This document shows, piece by piece, positions 19,491-27,367 of a DNA stretch of 38,559 bases; positions within the stretch are counted from its first letter, which is position 1; the number at the start of each line of letters is the position of its first letter. The notes under the pieces are model-generated. The model made no database searches. It had not been told where the DNA came from and saw only the letters and a program-made list of their open reading frames with translations. The stretch spans positions 1 through 38,559 of IMG/VR virus record IMGVR_UViG_3300009425_000035. One strand, 5' to 3'. The position numbers were made by a program, and so were the translations under genes. Origin of the DNA: a virus.

Positions 19491-20199
19491 TTACTTCACC
19501 AAAGAAACTGAAGAGTATATAGTAAGATATAACGAGTCTACAGACCACGTCTACAGAGCTCAGATATTTACAGACCACATTTACCACCCCTTTTACAAGC
19601 TAGCAGAGAATATTATACATACTTTCAAGTTTTATTACACCGACGTACCGGATATAGAGGATTTAAAGCATGAAATAGTAACTGTTCTACTAGAAGAGAA
19701 GATTATGAAGTTTGATCCTACATATGGAGCAAAAGCCTTCTCATATTTTGGCACAATTGTTAAGAGATGGTTAATAAACTACAACAATAAGAACTATAAG
19801 AAGCTCCTCCAGCACGGAAACTTCGATAATTTAGAGGAAAACATAGACGATACGGATAGATTGTACGGAAAAACAGCAGATCCATACCATGATTCAGCAT
19901 TAACACTAGGTCAGCTTATAGATCTCTTCGTAGAGAAGACGTATGACAGGATAGAAACACTGTTTTCTAAGGAATCCGAACTAAAAGTAGCTGATGCTGT
20001 ACTAACTATCTTTAAAACACGTAATGATATTGGTATATTTAAAAAAAAAGCCCTGTATATATACATAAGAGAGATGACAGATTGTGAAACTCCCCACTTA
20101 ACTAGGGTGATATCCAAGTTAAAAATTGAGTTTTACGAGCTATATCAGAAATATGAAGAAGAAGGTCTAATAATACATGATAGAAATTACGTTAAATAG
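19465..20199 (+). CDS. T4 gp55-like late sigma factor
   Basis: A 244-aa protein resembling phage late sigma factors. The region about 60-108 (DIEDLKHEIVTVLLEEKI..FDPTYGAKAFSYFGTIVKRWLINY) is a sigma region 2-like segment with the F-D-P-x-x-G-x-x-A-F-x-Y-F-x-x-I-x-K/R-x-x-I/L pattern. This pattern is typical of gp55 proteins of T4-like and cyanophages. The rest is helical. T4 gp55 replaces the host sigma factor at late promoters with the sliding clamp and gp33. Here it is directly followed by the structural genes, where the TATTTATAATA motif recurs, so it is the likely reader of that motif (inference). Confidence 0.8.
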   Translation: MGRAKSKANYFTKETEEYIVRYNESTDHVYRAQIFTDHIYHPFYKLAENIIHTFKFYYTDVPDIEDLKHEIVTVLLEEKIMKFDPTYGAKAFSYFGTIVKRWLINYNNKNYKKLLQHGNFDNLEENIDDTDRLYGKTADPYHDSALTLGQLIDLFVEKTYDRIETLFSKESELKVADAVLTIFKTRNDIGIFKKKALYIYIREMTDCETPHLTRVISKLKIEFYELYQKYEEEGLIIHDRNYVK

Positions 20200-20201
20200 T
20201 C

Positions 20202-20212
20202 TATTTATAATA
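20202..20212 (+). promoter_or_regulatory. Candidate late promoter motif TATTTATAATA
   Basis: Exact 11-mer 8 nt before ATG 20221, directly after the sigma-factor stop. It is one of the four exact intergenic copies. Confidence 0.45.
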
Positions 20213-20220
20213 AAAATACC

Positions 20221-20592
20221 ATGGCCTTAGATAAAACCATATTTAAAGACAAGACTTTATCCGACTTATTTGAAGAGATACACAATAACTCCACCACAAC
20301 TCGATCGCAGGTAGGCTCTCTTATAGGAGAACTAAAACCCCTAATTGAGAATATAGGAGACGCTACCTTAGTAGTACCTATGATAAAAGAGTATATGGAG
20401 ATAGGAGTAAAGAATGATGAAGCACTCATCAAAATGGCAGCTATTATACAAAGAATAGAATCAGCTGCTATCAAAGGTGACGGAACCGACTTCTTTGACC
20501 CTTCTGAACTAGCTGCTTTACTAGAATCAACTGAAGAACTAGAGGTAGAAGATAAATCAGAAACTGAAGAAAAAAATGGCGAATCAATTTAA
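20221..20592 (+). CDS. Unknown helical 123-aa phage protein
   Basis: An almost fully helical protein (SDLFEEIHNNSTTTRSQVG..) with a very acidic tail (ESTEELEVEDKSETEEKNGE). It resembles a conserved small protein of marine T4-like phages, unknown in function. Placement between gp55 and the spike gene would also fit a transcription co-activator such as gp33 or a baseplate chaperone, but nothing in the sequence decides. The end overlaps the next start by 17 nt. Confidence 0.62.
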   Translation: MALDKTIFKDKTLSDLFEEIHNNSTTTRSQVGSLIGELKPLIENIGDATLVVPMIKEYMEIGVKNDEALIKMAAIIQRIESAAIKGDGTDFFDPSELAALLESTEELEVEDKSETEEKNGESI

Positions 20593-21868
20593 CCCCTTTT
20601 ATCCTACCTCTCCTGATAAGGTTCGTATACACTCAACCCCTGGCTTAGTAGCCGCGAGAGTAGTAGATGTAATACTTTCTGAAAGACATCCTAACTTTAC
20701 TAGTTATAATGACATAGGAGCAATTAGGTATAGAGTTATAGGAGACTCTTCTAGACAGCAAAGAGTAGATAAATTAGGAATGGCATACCCTATTAGTAGG
20801 AACTTTATGACTTACCCCCTATTAGAAGAAGTGGTATACCTTCAAATAGGTCCACTATCACAAGAGAACTCAAATACATCAAGTACAAAGAAAGTATACT
20901 ATAACCCACCATTGGGTATATGGAACCACCCTCACTGGAATCCGCACCCTGATTCCAAGATTAATGAGTACCCTAAAGCAGAAAAGAATGATAACTTTAT
21001 CGACTCAGGTGTAACAGCCCCACTACTACCCTTCCCCGGCGACACTATAATAGAGAGTAGGTTTGGTTCTTCTATAAGGTTTACAGGAGCTAAATCAATT
21101 GATAGCCCCTATTTAGTAGAAAGAAAAAGCGGAGATCTTATAGAGGAAACTAATAATATGAAAGCTTTAACCATAATTAGAAATGGTCAAAGGGTAACCA
21201 ATGATGGATATACTAACATATTAGAAGATATAAATGAAGATGCAACGTCTATTTACTTAACAGAAGCTCACCCAATACCAATAACAGGTTCTTTAGAGAC
21301 TGATGCAGGTGATAAAGTTAGCTTTATTGGAGCTACTTTTATAGATAGTGATCAAGAAGACCCAGATGGTAAATTAATAGTACCACCAGAAGAACTAAAT
21401 ATTTACTCTGGCTCCCAAGCAATAATTAATTCAAATAGAATAGTACTTAACGCTAAACAAGACTCCGTACTAATATCAGCAACCAAAGCAATAGGTTTAT
21501 CTGCTAATTCAATTAACTTAGATGGAAGAGGAAAAGACAGTAGACTGGTACTTAACGCTAAAAAGATCTATATTGGACTAAATGCATTAAGATTAAGAAA
21601 CGCAGGTAAAGGTCTATCAACATCAAAAATAAATGAACCAGCAGTACTAGGGAGAACAATGGTAACCTTACAGAAAGATTTAATATCAGCCCTATATAGT
21701 TTAGTAGACTCTATGTCACAACCTCACCTACCATCATCTTGGATCCCAAAACAGATATCAACAGCTAACTCAATTAAAGCAGAATTAGATAGGCTACAAA
21801 ATGATCAAGAAACAGCCTTATCAGATAATATATTTTTAGAACCTAACTTAAGAAATAGAAGAGTCTAA
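20576..21868 (+). CDS. Baseplate spike/hub protein, gp5-like
   Basis: 430 aa. The N-terminal half includes a beta-barrel-like part (RYRVIGDSS..VYLQIGPL) as in OB-fold spike domains, and a PFPGDTIIESRFGSSIRF segment typical of T4-like and VgrG-type spike proteins. Residues about 280-350 are short beta repeats (IIN-S-N-R-I-V-L-N-A, VLISATKAIGLSANSIN, LVLNAKKIYIG) of the kind that form the triple-stranded beta-helix. No lysozyme domain is present, unlike T4 gp5. It probably forms the central puncturing device of the contractile tail. Followed with one-base overlap by the next structural gene. Confidence 0.72.
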   Translation: MANQFNPFYPTSPDKVRIHSTPGLVAARVVDVILSERHPNFTSYNDIGAIRYRVIGDSSRQQRVDKLGMAYPISRNFMTYPLLEEVVYLQIGPLSQENSNTSSTKKVYYNPPLGIWNHPHWNPHPDSKINEYPKAEKNDNFIDSGVTAPLLPFPGDTIIESRFGSSIRFTGAKSIDSPYLVERKSGDLIEETNNMKALTIIRNGQRVTNDGYTNILEDINEDATSIYLTEAHPIPITGSLETDAGDKVSFIGATFIDSDQEDPDGKLIVPPEELNIYSGSQAIINSNRIVLNAKQDSVLISATKAIGLSANSINLDGRGKDSRLVLNAKKIYIGLNALRLRNAGKGLSTSKINEPAVLGRTMVTLQKDLISALYSLVDSMSQPHLPSSWIPKQISTANSIKAELDRLQNDQETALSDNIFLEPNLRNRRV

Positions 21869-23175
21869 TGAGCAACCAGGGAAATCAAGAAGAAATCGTT
21901 ACCGTAACCGGCACTGAATCAAATGATGCAGGGCTTCAAGATACTAACATTAAAGAGAAGTTGGGTAAAATGATTGGTATTAATAAAGGTAACATTAAAG
22001 CTAAATTTAAACAAGCACAGAAGGTACTATTAAGTAAGATGAAAGCTATTATACTACAGGTAGCTACTGGAGCAATTACAGAAAAGGTATCTTCATCCAT
22101 GTGTGAAAGAATGGACTCAATAAATTCTCTACGGGACAGGTTAAATAGTTTCGCATCTAAAATTGCCGGTGTGATAAGTAAGCTATTATCTACTATGAAT
22201 AGGTTATTAGGACCAGTTGCTGCACTACTAAGAATTGTACAAGTAATACTCACATTACCAATTCCAACTGCAGTACCACCGGGTATAGGTATTCCTTTAT
22301 CAGTAGCTACATCTATAGATAATATAAGACAAAAGATATTAAAGATAGTAGCGATGATTTCACAGATAGTAAATTCTATCAAAACCTTAACACAGACCCT
22401 AGAGCAAGCACTAGGCCCAGCAAGGTCAATTTTAGATAAGATAAACGAAGTAGTCGAATTTGCAGGAGCATACTGTGAACTACTTGCCGGATTACCTGAT
22501 GAAGACCCATCTCCTGAATTTTTAGAATCATTAGATGAAGCAGAACAAGCACTATCAGATGCTTTAGGGTTAATACAGGCAGAATTAGATGGTTTGGACT
22601 CTGAAGGATTTGATGACATAATGATAGATCTAGTAGATATCTTTACAGAAATGGAAGCTTCAGACCTTATACCAGAAGGAATCAAGAGTAGGTTAAGAAG
22701 AAGAATGCTATTAGGAGACTTTAACGATAATAATAACCCAGGTGTAGGAAGTAGTGGTGGAGGAGTAATTGGAACTGATCAATTTGGAAACGAAATTGGA
22801 GGAGGTGGAAGTGGTGACGGAACAGGAGTAGGCAGCGGCGGCGGAGTAGGTACCGGCGGCGGAGTAAATGGAGGTGGTTTCGGAACAGGACCAGATGGAC
22901 AACCACTAGGAGGTGAAGGCAACACAGGTACAGCAGGACTACCACCTAACTCAGAATTATTTACAGCAGTAGATGGAAACGTCTATTTATTAAAGGTAGA
23001 GGACGATCCAACCTCACCTCTTATAGCTAGAAGAAGAAGCGGCGCAGCAGCACAATGGAATAACGGAGATATAGGCGCTGTAGTATTAAAATCTCCACTA
23101 ACATTTACAACAAGCAGTAGGGTAATATTGGATGATATTAAAATAAGATTGAATACACAATTAGCATTACTGTAA
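21868..23175 (+). CDS. Large helical structural protein with Gly-rich linker
   Basis: 435 aa. Residues about 25-285 are long amphipathic and hydrophobic helices (many Leu/Ile, e.g. AGVISKLLSTMNRLLGPVAALLRIVQVIL). A Gly-rich linker with GGGGSGDGTGVGSGGGVGTGGG-like spacing follows at about 287-350, and then a small beta-rich C-terminal domain. It lies between spike and wedge genes and is probably a hub or baseplate part, but I do not recognise the family. The leftward frames across it are shadows from the low-complexity codon pattern. Confidence 0.68.
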   Translation: MSNQGNQEEIVTVTGTESNDAGLQDTNIKEKLGKMIGINKGNIKAKFKQAQKVLLSKMKAIILQVATGAITEKVSSSMCERMDSINSLRDRLNSFASKIAGVISKLLSTMNRLLGPVAALLRIVQVILTLPIPTAVPPGIGIPLSVATSIDNIRQKILKIVAMISQIVNSIKTLTQTLEQALGPARSILDKINEVVEFAGAYCELLAGLPDEDPSPEFLESLDEAEQALSDALGLIQAELDGLDSEGFDDIMIDLVDIFTEMEASDLIPEGIKSRLRRRMLLGDFNDNNNPGVGSSGGGVIGTDQFGNEIGGGGSGDGTGVGSGGGVGTGGGVNGGGFGTGPDGQPLGGEGNTGTAGLPPNSELFTAVDGNVYLLKVEDDPTSPLIARRRSGAAAQWNNGDIGAVVLKSPLTFTTSSRVILDDIKIRLNTQLALL

Positions 23176-23182
23176 TAAAGGA

Positions 23183-23193
23183 TATTTATAATT
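23183..23193 (+). promoter_or_regulatory. Candidate late promoter motif, variant (TATTTATAATT)
   Basis: One base off the 11-mer and touching ATG 23194. If it acts as a promoter, the transcript would start at or inside the start codon; it could instead be a fortuitous AT-rich leader. Confidence 0.25.
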
Positions 23194-23637
23194 ATGAAAC
23201 TAGATAGTTTAAGAAGAATAATCAGAGAAGAAGTCAGATCCGCAATAAAAGCAGAATTGACAGACATTTTAGCTGAAGCTGTCAAAGTAGCAAGTACCCC
23301 AACTACTATGACTGCAGCACCAGAAGCCGGCAAGACAAGCTGGTCAGCTCCAAAAAGAGAACAAGCATCAAGTATTGCCGAGAAGATAGAAACTAAAAAC
23401 CTAACTCCTATAACAGAGATGCTTAATGAGACAATGAATAATATGACCGGAGAAGATCATAATAACATTATGGGCGGGGGAAGTGCAGTTACAGGAGGTC
23501 AACCTTCAATGGCAAACTCAGTAGCTAGACAGATGACAGGACCAGAACCAGGAATAGATATATCACAACTAGATTTTTTAAAGAAATCAAAGGCTATTTT
23601 TGAAGCCTCTAATAAACCAAAAGGACAACTAACATAA
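23194..23637 (+). CDS. Unknown 147-aa structural-region protein
   Basis: The N-terminal 35 residues form a charged helix (KLDSLRRIIREEVRSAIKAEL), a common opening of phage virion and scaffold proteins. The middle is Ala/Pro/Ser-rich and probably disordered, and a short helix lies at the end (ISQLDFLKKSKAIFEAS). Set between the hub-like gene and gp25, it may be a baseplate accessory. No family named. Confidence 0.6.
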   Translation: MKLDSLRRIIREEVRSAIKAELTDILAEAVKVASTPTTMTAAPEAGKTSWSAPKREQASSIAEKIETKNLTPITEMLNETMNNMTGEDHNNIMGGGSAVTGGQPSMANSVARQMTGPEPGIDISQLDFLKKSKAIFEASNKPKGQLT

Positions 23638-23638
23638 T

Positions 23639-24049
23639 ATGGCATTTGAAGTAAAAAGAATTAATCCATTAGATAGACAGCCTCGCAAGGCAGTAGGCGT
23701 CTCTTTGCCCTTTACCGGCCAAGCAGTATTTAATTCTACATATACTACAAAAGATGCAATTAAGAATAATATAATTAACTTCTTCTTAACCAGCAAGGGT
23801 GAAAGATTTTTTAATCCTAACTTTGGAACAGGTTTAAGAAGGTTGTTATTTGATAACCTAACAGAAGAGAAAATAGCACAAATAGACTCAGAAGTAAGAT
23901 CATCTTTACAACTATATTTTCCTGCAGTAATACCAACAAGGATAGTAACATCTGCTAACCCTGATAATAATGCAGTAAATTTTTCTATGGCATACCAGAT
24001 AAGCGAAACAGGTATAGAAGACTTTCTGAATATAAATTTTGAACAATAA
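23639..24049 (+). CDS. Baseplate wedge protein, T4 gp25-like
   Basis: A 136-aa protein with the gp25/GpW-lysozyme-fold features of baseplate wedges. FTGQAVFNSTYTTKDAIKNNIINFFLTSKGERFFNPNFGTGLRRLLFD (about 24-73) contains the conserved N-x-x-x-x-x-x-x-G-E-R-x-x-x-P-x-F-G-x-x-L/R-R motif. The C-terminal half carries the usual strand pair. gp25 sits in the inner wedge and starts sheath assembly. The TAATG joint with the next gene (gp6-like) keeps the T4-like wedge gene order. Confidence 0.88.
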   Translation: MAFEVKRINPLDRQPRKAVGVSLPFTGQAVFNSTYTTKDAIKNNIINFFLTSKGERFFNPNFGTGLRRLLFDNLTEEKIAQIDSEVRSSLQLYFPAVIPTRIVTSANPDNNAVNFSMAYQISETGIEDFLNINFEQ

Positions 24050-25206
24050 TGGCTGAACAAAAAGACATAAAATACGTTAATAGGAATTTCGCTGATTTTA
24101 AAAATCAATTAGTAGAGTTTGCAAAAAACTATTTTCCTGATTCATACAACGACTTCTCACCGACATCACCTGGTATGATGTTTATAGAAATGGCTTCATA
24201 TGTAGGAGATGTATTATCTTTTTATCAAGATATACAGTTACAAGAGACATTTGTACAACATGCTAAGAACCCAGAAAATTTATACTCCTTAGCTTATATG
24301 TTAGGATATAGACCTAAAGTGACTACAGTATCAGAAGTAGAAATAGAAATATCCCAACAAGTAGCATCACTAGGATCGACATATAATTACCAACCGAACT
24401 ATAACCAAGCTATATTAGTTAACGAAGACGCTCAACTTACAGCCCAGACATCAGGAGTTCCACAGTTTATTATAGACAGACAAGTAGATTTTTCTTATTC
24501 AAGCTCATATGATCCAACAGACGTAACAGTTCACTCAATTGAATCAGGTCATCCAGCTCAATATACACTAAAGAAAAAAGCTAAAGCATTCTCAGGAGAA
24601 GTATTTACTACTACAATTCCAATAGGAAATGCAGAAAAGTTCCAAACAGTAGCAATTGAAGATACTGACATAGTTGGTATAATTTCTGTTACAGATGGAG
24701 ATGGATACAGTTGGACAGAAGTACCTTACTTAGGTCAAGAAACAGTATTTGATGATGAAGCTAACACAGATTCAGATAGCGATAGAGTATCTCATAAGAT
24801 GGTACTTAAAAAAGTTCCAAGAAGATATGTAACAAGATTCAATGCAAATGGAGATCTAAACTTACAGTTTGGATCAGGCGTAAGCCCTTCAGAAGATAAC
24901 ATAATTACTCCAAACCCTGCTAACGTAGGTGTAGGTAATGCAGAAGGAATAAGTAGATTAGATCATTCATATGATCCATCAAACTTCTTATTTACTAGAA
25001 CGTATGGTTTAGCTCCATCTAATACTACCCTTACTATAAAGTATATTAGAGGAGGAGGCATAGTATCTAATGTACCAGCAAATACAATCACAGGAACCAC
25101 TGCAGTAACTACAAGTGCTACAGATGATACCTATTTAAATACTTTAGCATTCACTAACCCACTTCCAGAACAGGAGGTAAGGATGGAGATTCCACAGAAG
25201 AGATAA
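24049..25206 (+). CDS. Baseplate wedge protein, T4 gp6-like (baseplate J), N-terminal part
   Basis: 385 codons covering the first two-thirds of a gp6-like wedge protein. DFKNQLVEFAKNYFPDSYNDF and SPGMMFIEMASYVGDVLSFY at the N-terminus are typical for marine T4-like phages. Conserved sequence continues to FTNPLP (codons about 370-375), and then the frame leaves it for EQEVRMEIPQKR and stops. In another frame the expected T-G-G-K-D-G-D-S-T-E-E-I-R-Q-N continues without a break, from about 25170 into the next listed gene. One base appears missing near 25168. In the family this is a single protein. Treat this and 25218-25871 as one broken or misread gene unless frameshifting is shown. Confidence 0.85.
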   Translation: MAEQKDIKYVNRNFADFKNQLVEFAKNYFPDSYNDFSPTSPGMMFIEMASYVGDVLSFYQDIQLQETFVQHAKNPENLYSLAYMLGYRPKVTTVSEVEIEISQQVASLGSTYNYQPNYNQAILVNEDAQLTAQTSGVPQFIIDRQVDFSYSSSYDPTDVTVHSIESGHPAQYTLKKKAKAFSGEVFTTTIPIGNAEKFQTVAIEDTDIVGIISVTDGDGYSWTEVPYLGQETVFDDEANTDSDSDRVSHKMVLKKVPRRYVTRFNANGDLNLQFGSGVSPSEDNIITPNPANVGVGNAEGISRLDHSYDPSNFLFTRTYGLAPSNTTLTIKYIRGGGIVSNVPANTITGTTAVTTSATDDTYLNTLAFTNPLPEQEVRMEIPQKR

Positions 25207-25217
25207 GACAGAATACT

Positions 25218-25871
25218 ATGAGAGCATTTGGTGAACAGGGTAGAGCTGTAACATTACAAGATTATAGTGTGAGAGCTAATTCATTACCATCAAGATTCGG
25301 ATCAGTGGCTAAGACATATATTACACAAGACGAAGCTACACAAGGAGAAGCTGCTGAATCTTTAGTTAATAATAATCCATTTGCTTTATCGTTGTATGTA
25401 TTAGCTTACGATAATAACGGTAAGGTAACAACAGCTACTCCTAACTTAAAACAAAACCTTAAGAAATACTTATCAGAGTATATGCTACTTACAGACTCAG
25501 TTAATATAAAAGACGCATTTATAGTTAATATTGGATTTAACTTTGAAATATTAGCTTTACCTAACCATACTGGAAGAGAAGTACTTCTAAACTGTACTAA
25601 TGTAGTTAAATCCTACTTTGCAATAAGTAATCGAAACATAAATCAACCTATTAATATTTCAAAAATAACAACACTGTTAGATAAAGTAAAAGGAGTACAA
25701 ACAGTACAGAAAATAGAGATAGTTAATAAGGTTGGAGCAACATATTCTAAGTTTGAATACGATGTTAACGCAGCAAAAAGAAACAACGTAATATATCCTT
25801 CATATGATCCTTGTATATTTGAAATAAAGTATCCAAATTCAGACATAAAAGGTAGAATAACAACAGTATAA
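25218..25871 (+). CDS. Baseplate wedge protein, T4 gp6-like (baseplate J), C-terminal part
   Basis: The rest of the gp6-like protein: FGEQGRAVTLQDYSVRANSLP is the conserved G-R-A-V-T-x-x-D-Y region of baseplate J proteins, followed by the mixed alpha/beta C-terminal domain. The ATG at 25218 is inside the conserved motif (Q-N-T-M-R-A-F-G-E-Q), so it is unlikely to be a native start. The frame is open upstream at least to about 25170 and joins the first part after one lost base. No ribosome-binding context precedes it. Position and sequence otherwise look intact up to the stop one base before the next ATG. Confidence 0.82.
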   Translation: MRAFGEQGRAVTLQDYSVRANSLPSRFGSVAKTYITQDEATQGEAAESLVNNNPFALSLYVLAYDNNGKVTTATPNLKQNLKKYLSEYMLLTDSVNIKDAFIVNIGFNFEILALPNHTGREVLLNCTNVVKSYFAISNRNINQPINISKITTLLDKVKGVQTVQKIEIVNKVGATYSKFEYDVNAAKRNNVIYPSYDPCIFEIKYPNSDIKGRITTV

Positions 25872-25872
25872 G

Positions 25873-26979
25873 ATGGCAATATTTAGACTATACCCAGAAA
25901 AAGACACCTTCATCAGCTCAGAGAGATCTGGTTCAAATGCTGGTAGAGATGAAATAGCAGAAATAGGCGGTTTTCCTGTAGCCAATGAAGGAAAAGCATC
26001 TAGAATTTTAACTAAATATGATTTATCTGAAATACAAAATACTCTTAATAGTAGAGTAACAGGTGGATTTTCTGCTAGCTTAAACTACTTTTTAGCAGAT
26101 GCTACTGAGTTAAAGGATGATATAAGCATAGAATCTTTTCCATTAGCAGTTACATGGGATAATGGACTTGGTAAATATTACGATGAACCATCGGATAACA
26201 CAGGAGCTACCTGGAAAAACAGATCAACAGGCGCAACAAACGCATGGACTGTTTCATCTTTCTTAAGCTACACCACAGGTTCTTTCTCAGGAAGCAACAC
26301 AGGAGAAGCTGCAGGTGGAGGAAACTGGTATACCGGCTCACTAGGCCTAGACCTACAAACAAGCCAGTCATACCCCCTATATAGTGACTTAGACCTATCA
26401 ATAGATGTTACTAATGCTGTAACATTAATACATTCTGAATCTATAGTTAATAACGGCTTTATCGTTAAATTAAGCGATGAATATGAGTTTGAAACTACTA
26501 GTTCTACTAAACTTAGATACTACAGTAGAGACACTAATACCATATATAGCCCCTATCTAGAAATAGCTTGGGATGATTCATCCTTTATAACCGGTTCACT
26601 AAGTGTACTAAGTACTGATGTAGCTACCGTAGGTGTAAGAAACAACAAAGGTACTTATAAAAACAACAACAAACAGAGATTTAGAATAGCAGCAAAACCG
26701 AAATACCCGACAAGGAGTTTTACCACTGGATCTATTTATAATACGAACCTAGCTTTACCGGAAAATTCACTATGGGGAATCAAAGATGATTTTACAGATG
26801 AAATGGTAGTTAAGTTTAATGGTTCACATACTAAAATAAGTTGTGATAGTAGTGGAAGCTATTTTGATTTATATATGGATACACTACAGCCTCAAAGGTA
26901 CTATAAAATACTAGTTAGTTCTTCTTTAGATGGGAGTGAAGTAATAATAGATAACGATAATATATTTAAAGTAACCTAA
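25873..26979 (+). CDS. Structural protein, DNRLRE/beta-sandwich-like (368 aa)
   Basis: The N-terminus FRLYPEKDTFISS and the later TKYDLSEI, WDNGLGKYYDEP and IDVTNAVTLI are the elements of DNRLRE-type beta-sandwich domains found in surface and adhesion proteins. The C-terminal third is a second beta-rich domain. The order directly after gp6 suggests a peripheral wedge or tail-fibre adaptor. The coding sequence contains one chance copy of TATTTATAATA (26733-26743). Confidence 0.65.
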   Translation: MAIFRLYPEKDTFISSERSGSNAGRDEIAEIGGFPVANEGKASRILTKYDLSEIQNTLNSRVTGGFSASLNYFLADATELKDDISIESFPLAVTWDNGLGKYYDEPSDNTGATWKNRSTGATNAWTVSSFLSYTTGSFSGSNTGEAAGGGNWYTGSLGLDLQTSQSYPLYSDLDLSIDVTNAVTLIHSESIVNNGFIVKLSDEYEFETTSSTKLRYYSRDTNTIYSPYLEIAWDDSSFITGSLSVLSTDVATVGVRNNKGTYKNNNKQRFRIAAKPKYPTRSFTTGSIYNTNLALPENSLWGIKDDFTDEMVVKFNGSHTKISCDSSGSYFDLYMDTLQPQRYYKILVSSSLDGSEVIIDNDNIFKVT

Positions 26980-26980
26980 A

Positions 26981-27358
26981 ATGGCTGAAATTAGTATACA
27001 GAAAACTGTTTTTAACAGAAAAGAATTTGAAAGAGTTGTTGATAGAGGGTTCAAAACATTTGTTCCTCCGGTAGAGTTACCTGATACAGACACTGTACAA
27101 GAATTTTTTAGATTATATAATAAACTTTACTTAGAAATACCATTAAGAAACTCTAATTCTTCTCATGAATACCTGATCAGAAAAAGCTCAGAATTGGTAG
27201 ATTTAGATGAAGGGGATAATCAATTACAGCCGCTCCTAGAGGAAATCACAAGCCTTAGAGCTAACCTCGTAGAAGCTAATAGTGATATACTTACTCTCGA
27301 GTTAGAGAAGGCTAGTAGTTTTACACAAACCAATACCAATAATAATACAAACGGCTAA
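26981..27358 (+). CDS. Conserved structural-region protein with C-terminal coiled coil (125 aa)
   Basis: The product has an N-terminal FNRKEFERVVDRGFKTF and a T-V-Q-E-F-F-R-L-Y-N-K-L-Y-L-E-I-P core that I associate with a small protein near baseplate genes in marine T4-like phages. A coiled coil follows at about 85-112 and an Asn/Thr-rich tail. Role unknown, probably a baseplate linker. Confidence 0.65.
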   Translation: MAEISIQKTVFNRKEFERVVDRGFKTFVPPVELPDTDTVQEFFRLYNKLYLEIPLRNSNSSHEYLIRKSSELVDLDEGDNQLQPLLEEITSLRANLVEANSDILTLELEKASSFTQTNTNNNTNG

Positions 27359-27367
27359 TACAGGTAA

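Noticed and set aside
21936-22685. Leftward 249-codon frame
   Set aside because: Antisense of the helical structural protein. Low-complexity Ser/Ile/Asn product, no promoter, and the rightward frame fits the operon with one-base overlaps.
24049-25871. Programmed -1 frameshift as the explanation for the split gp6
   Set aside because: The overlap zone has no X-XXY-YYZ slippery heptamer and no clear downstream hairpin. A lost base or consensus error is simpler, though not proven.
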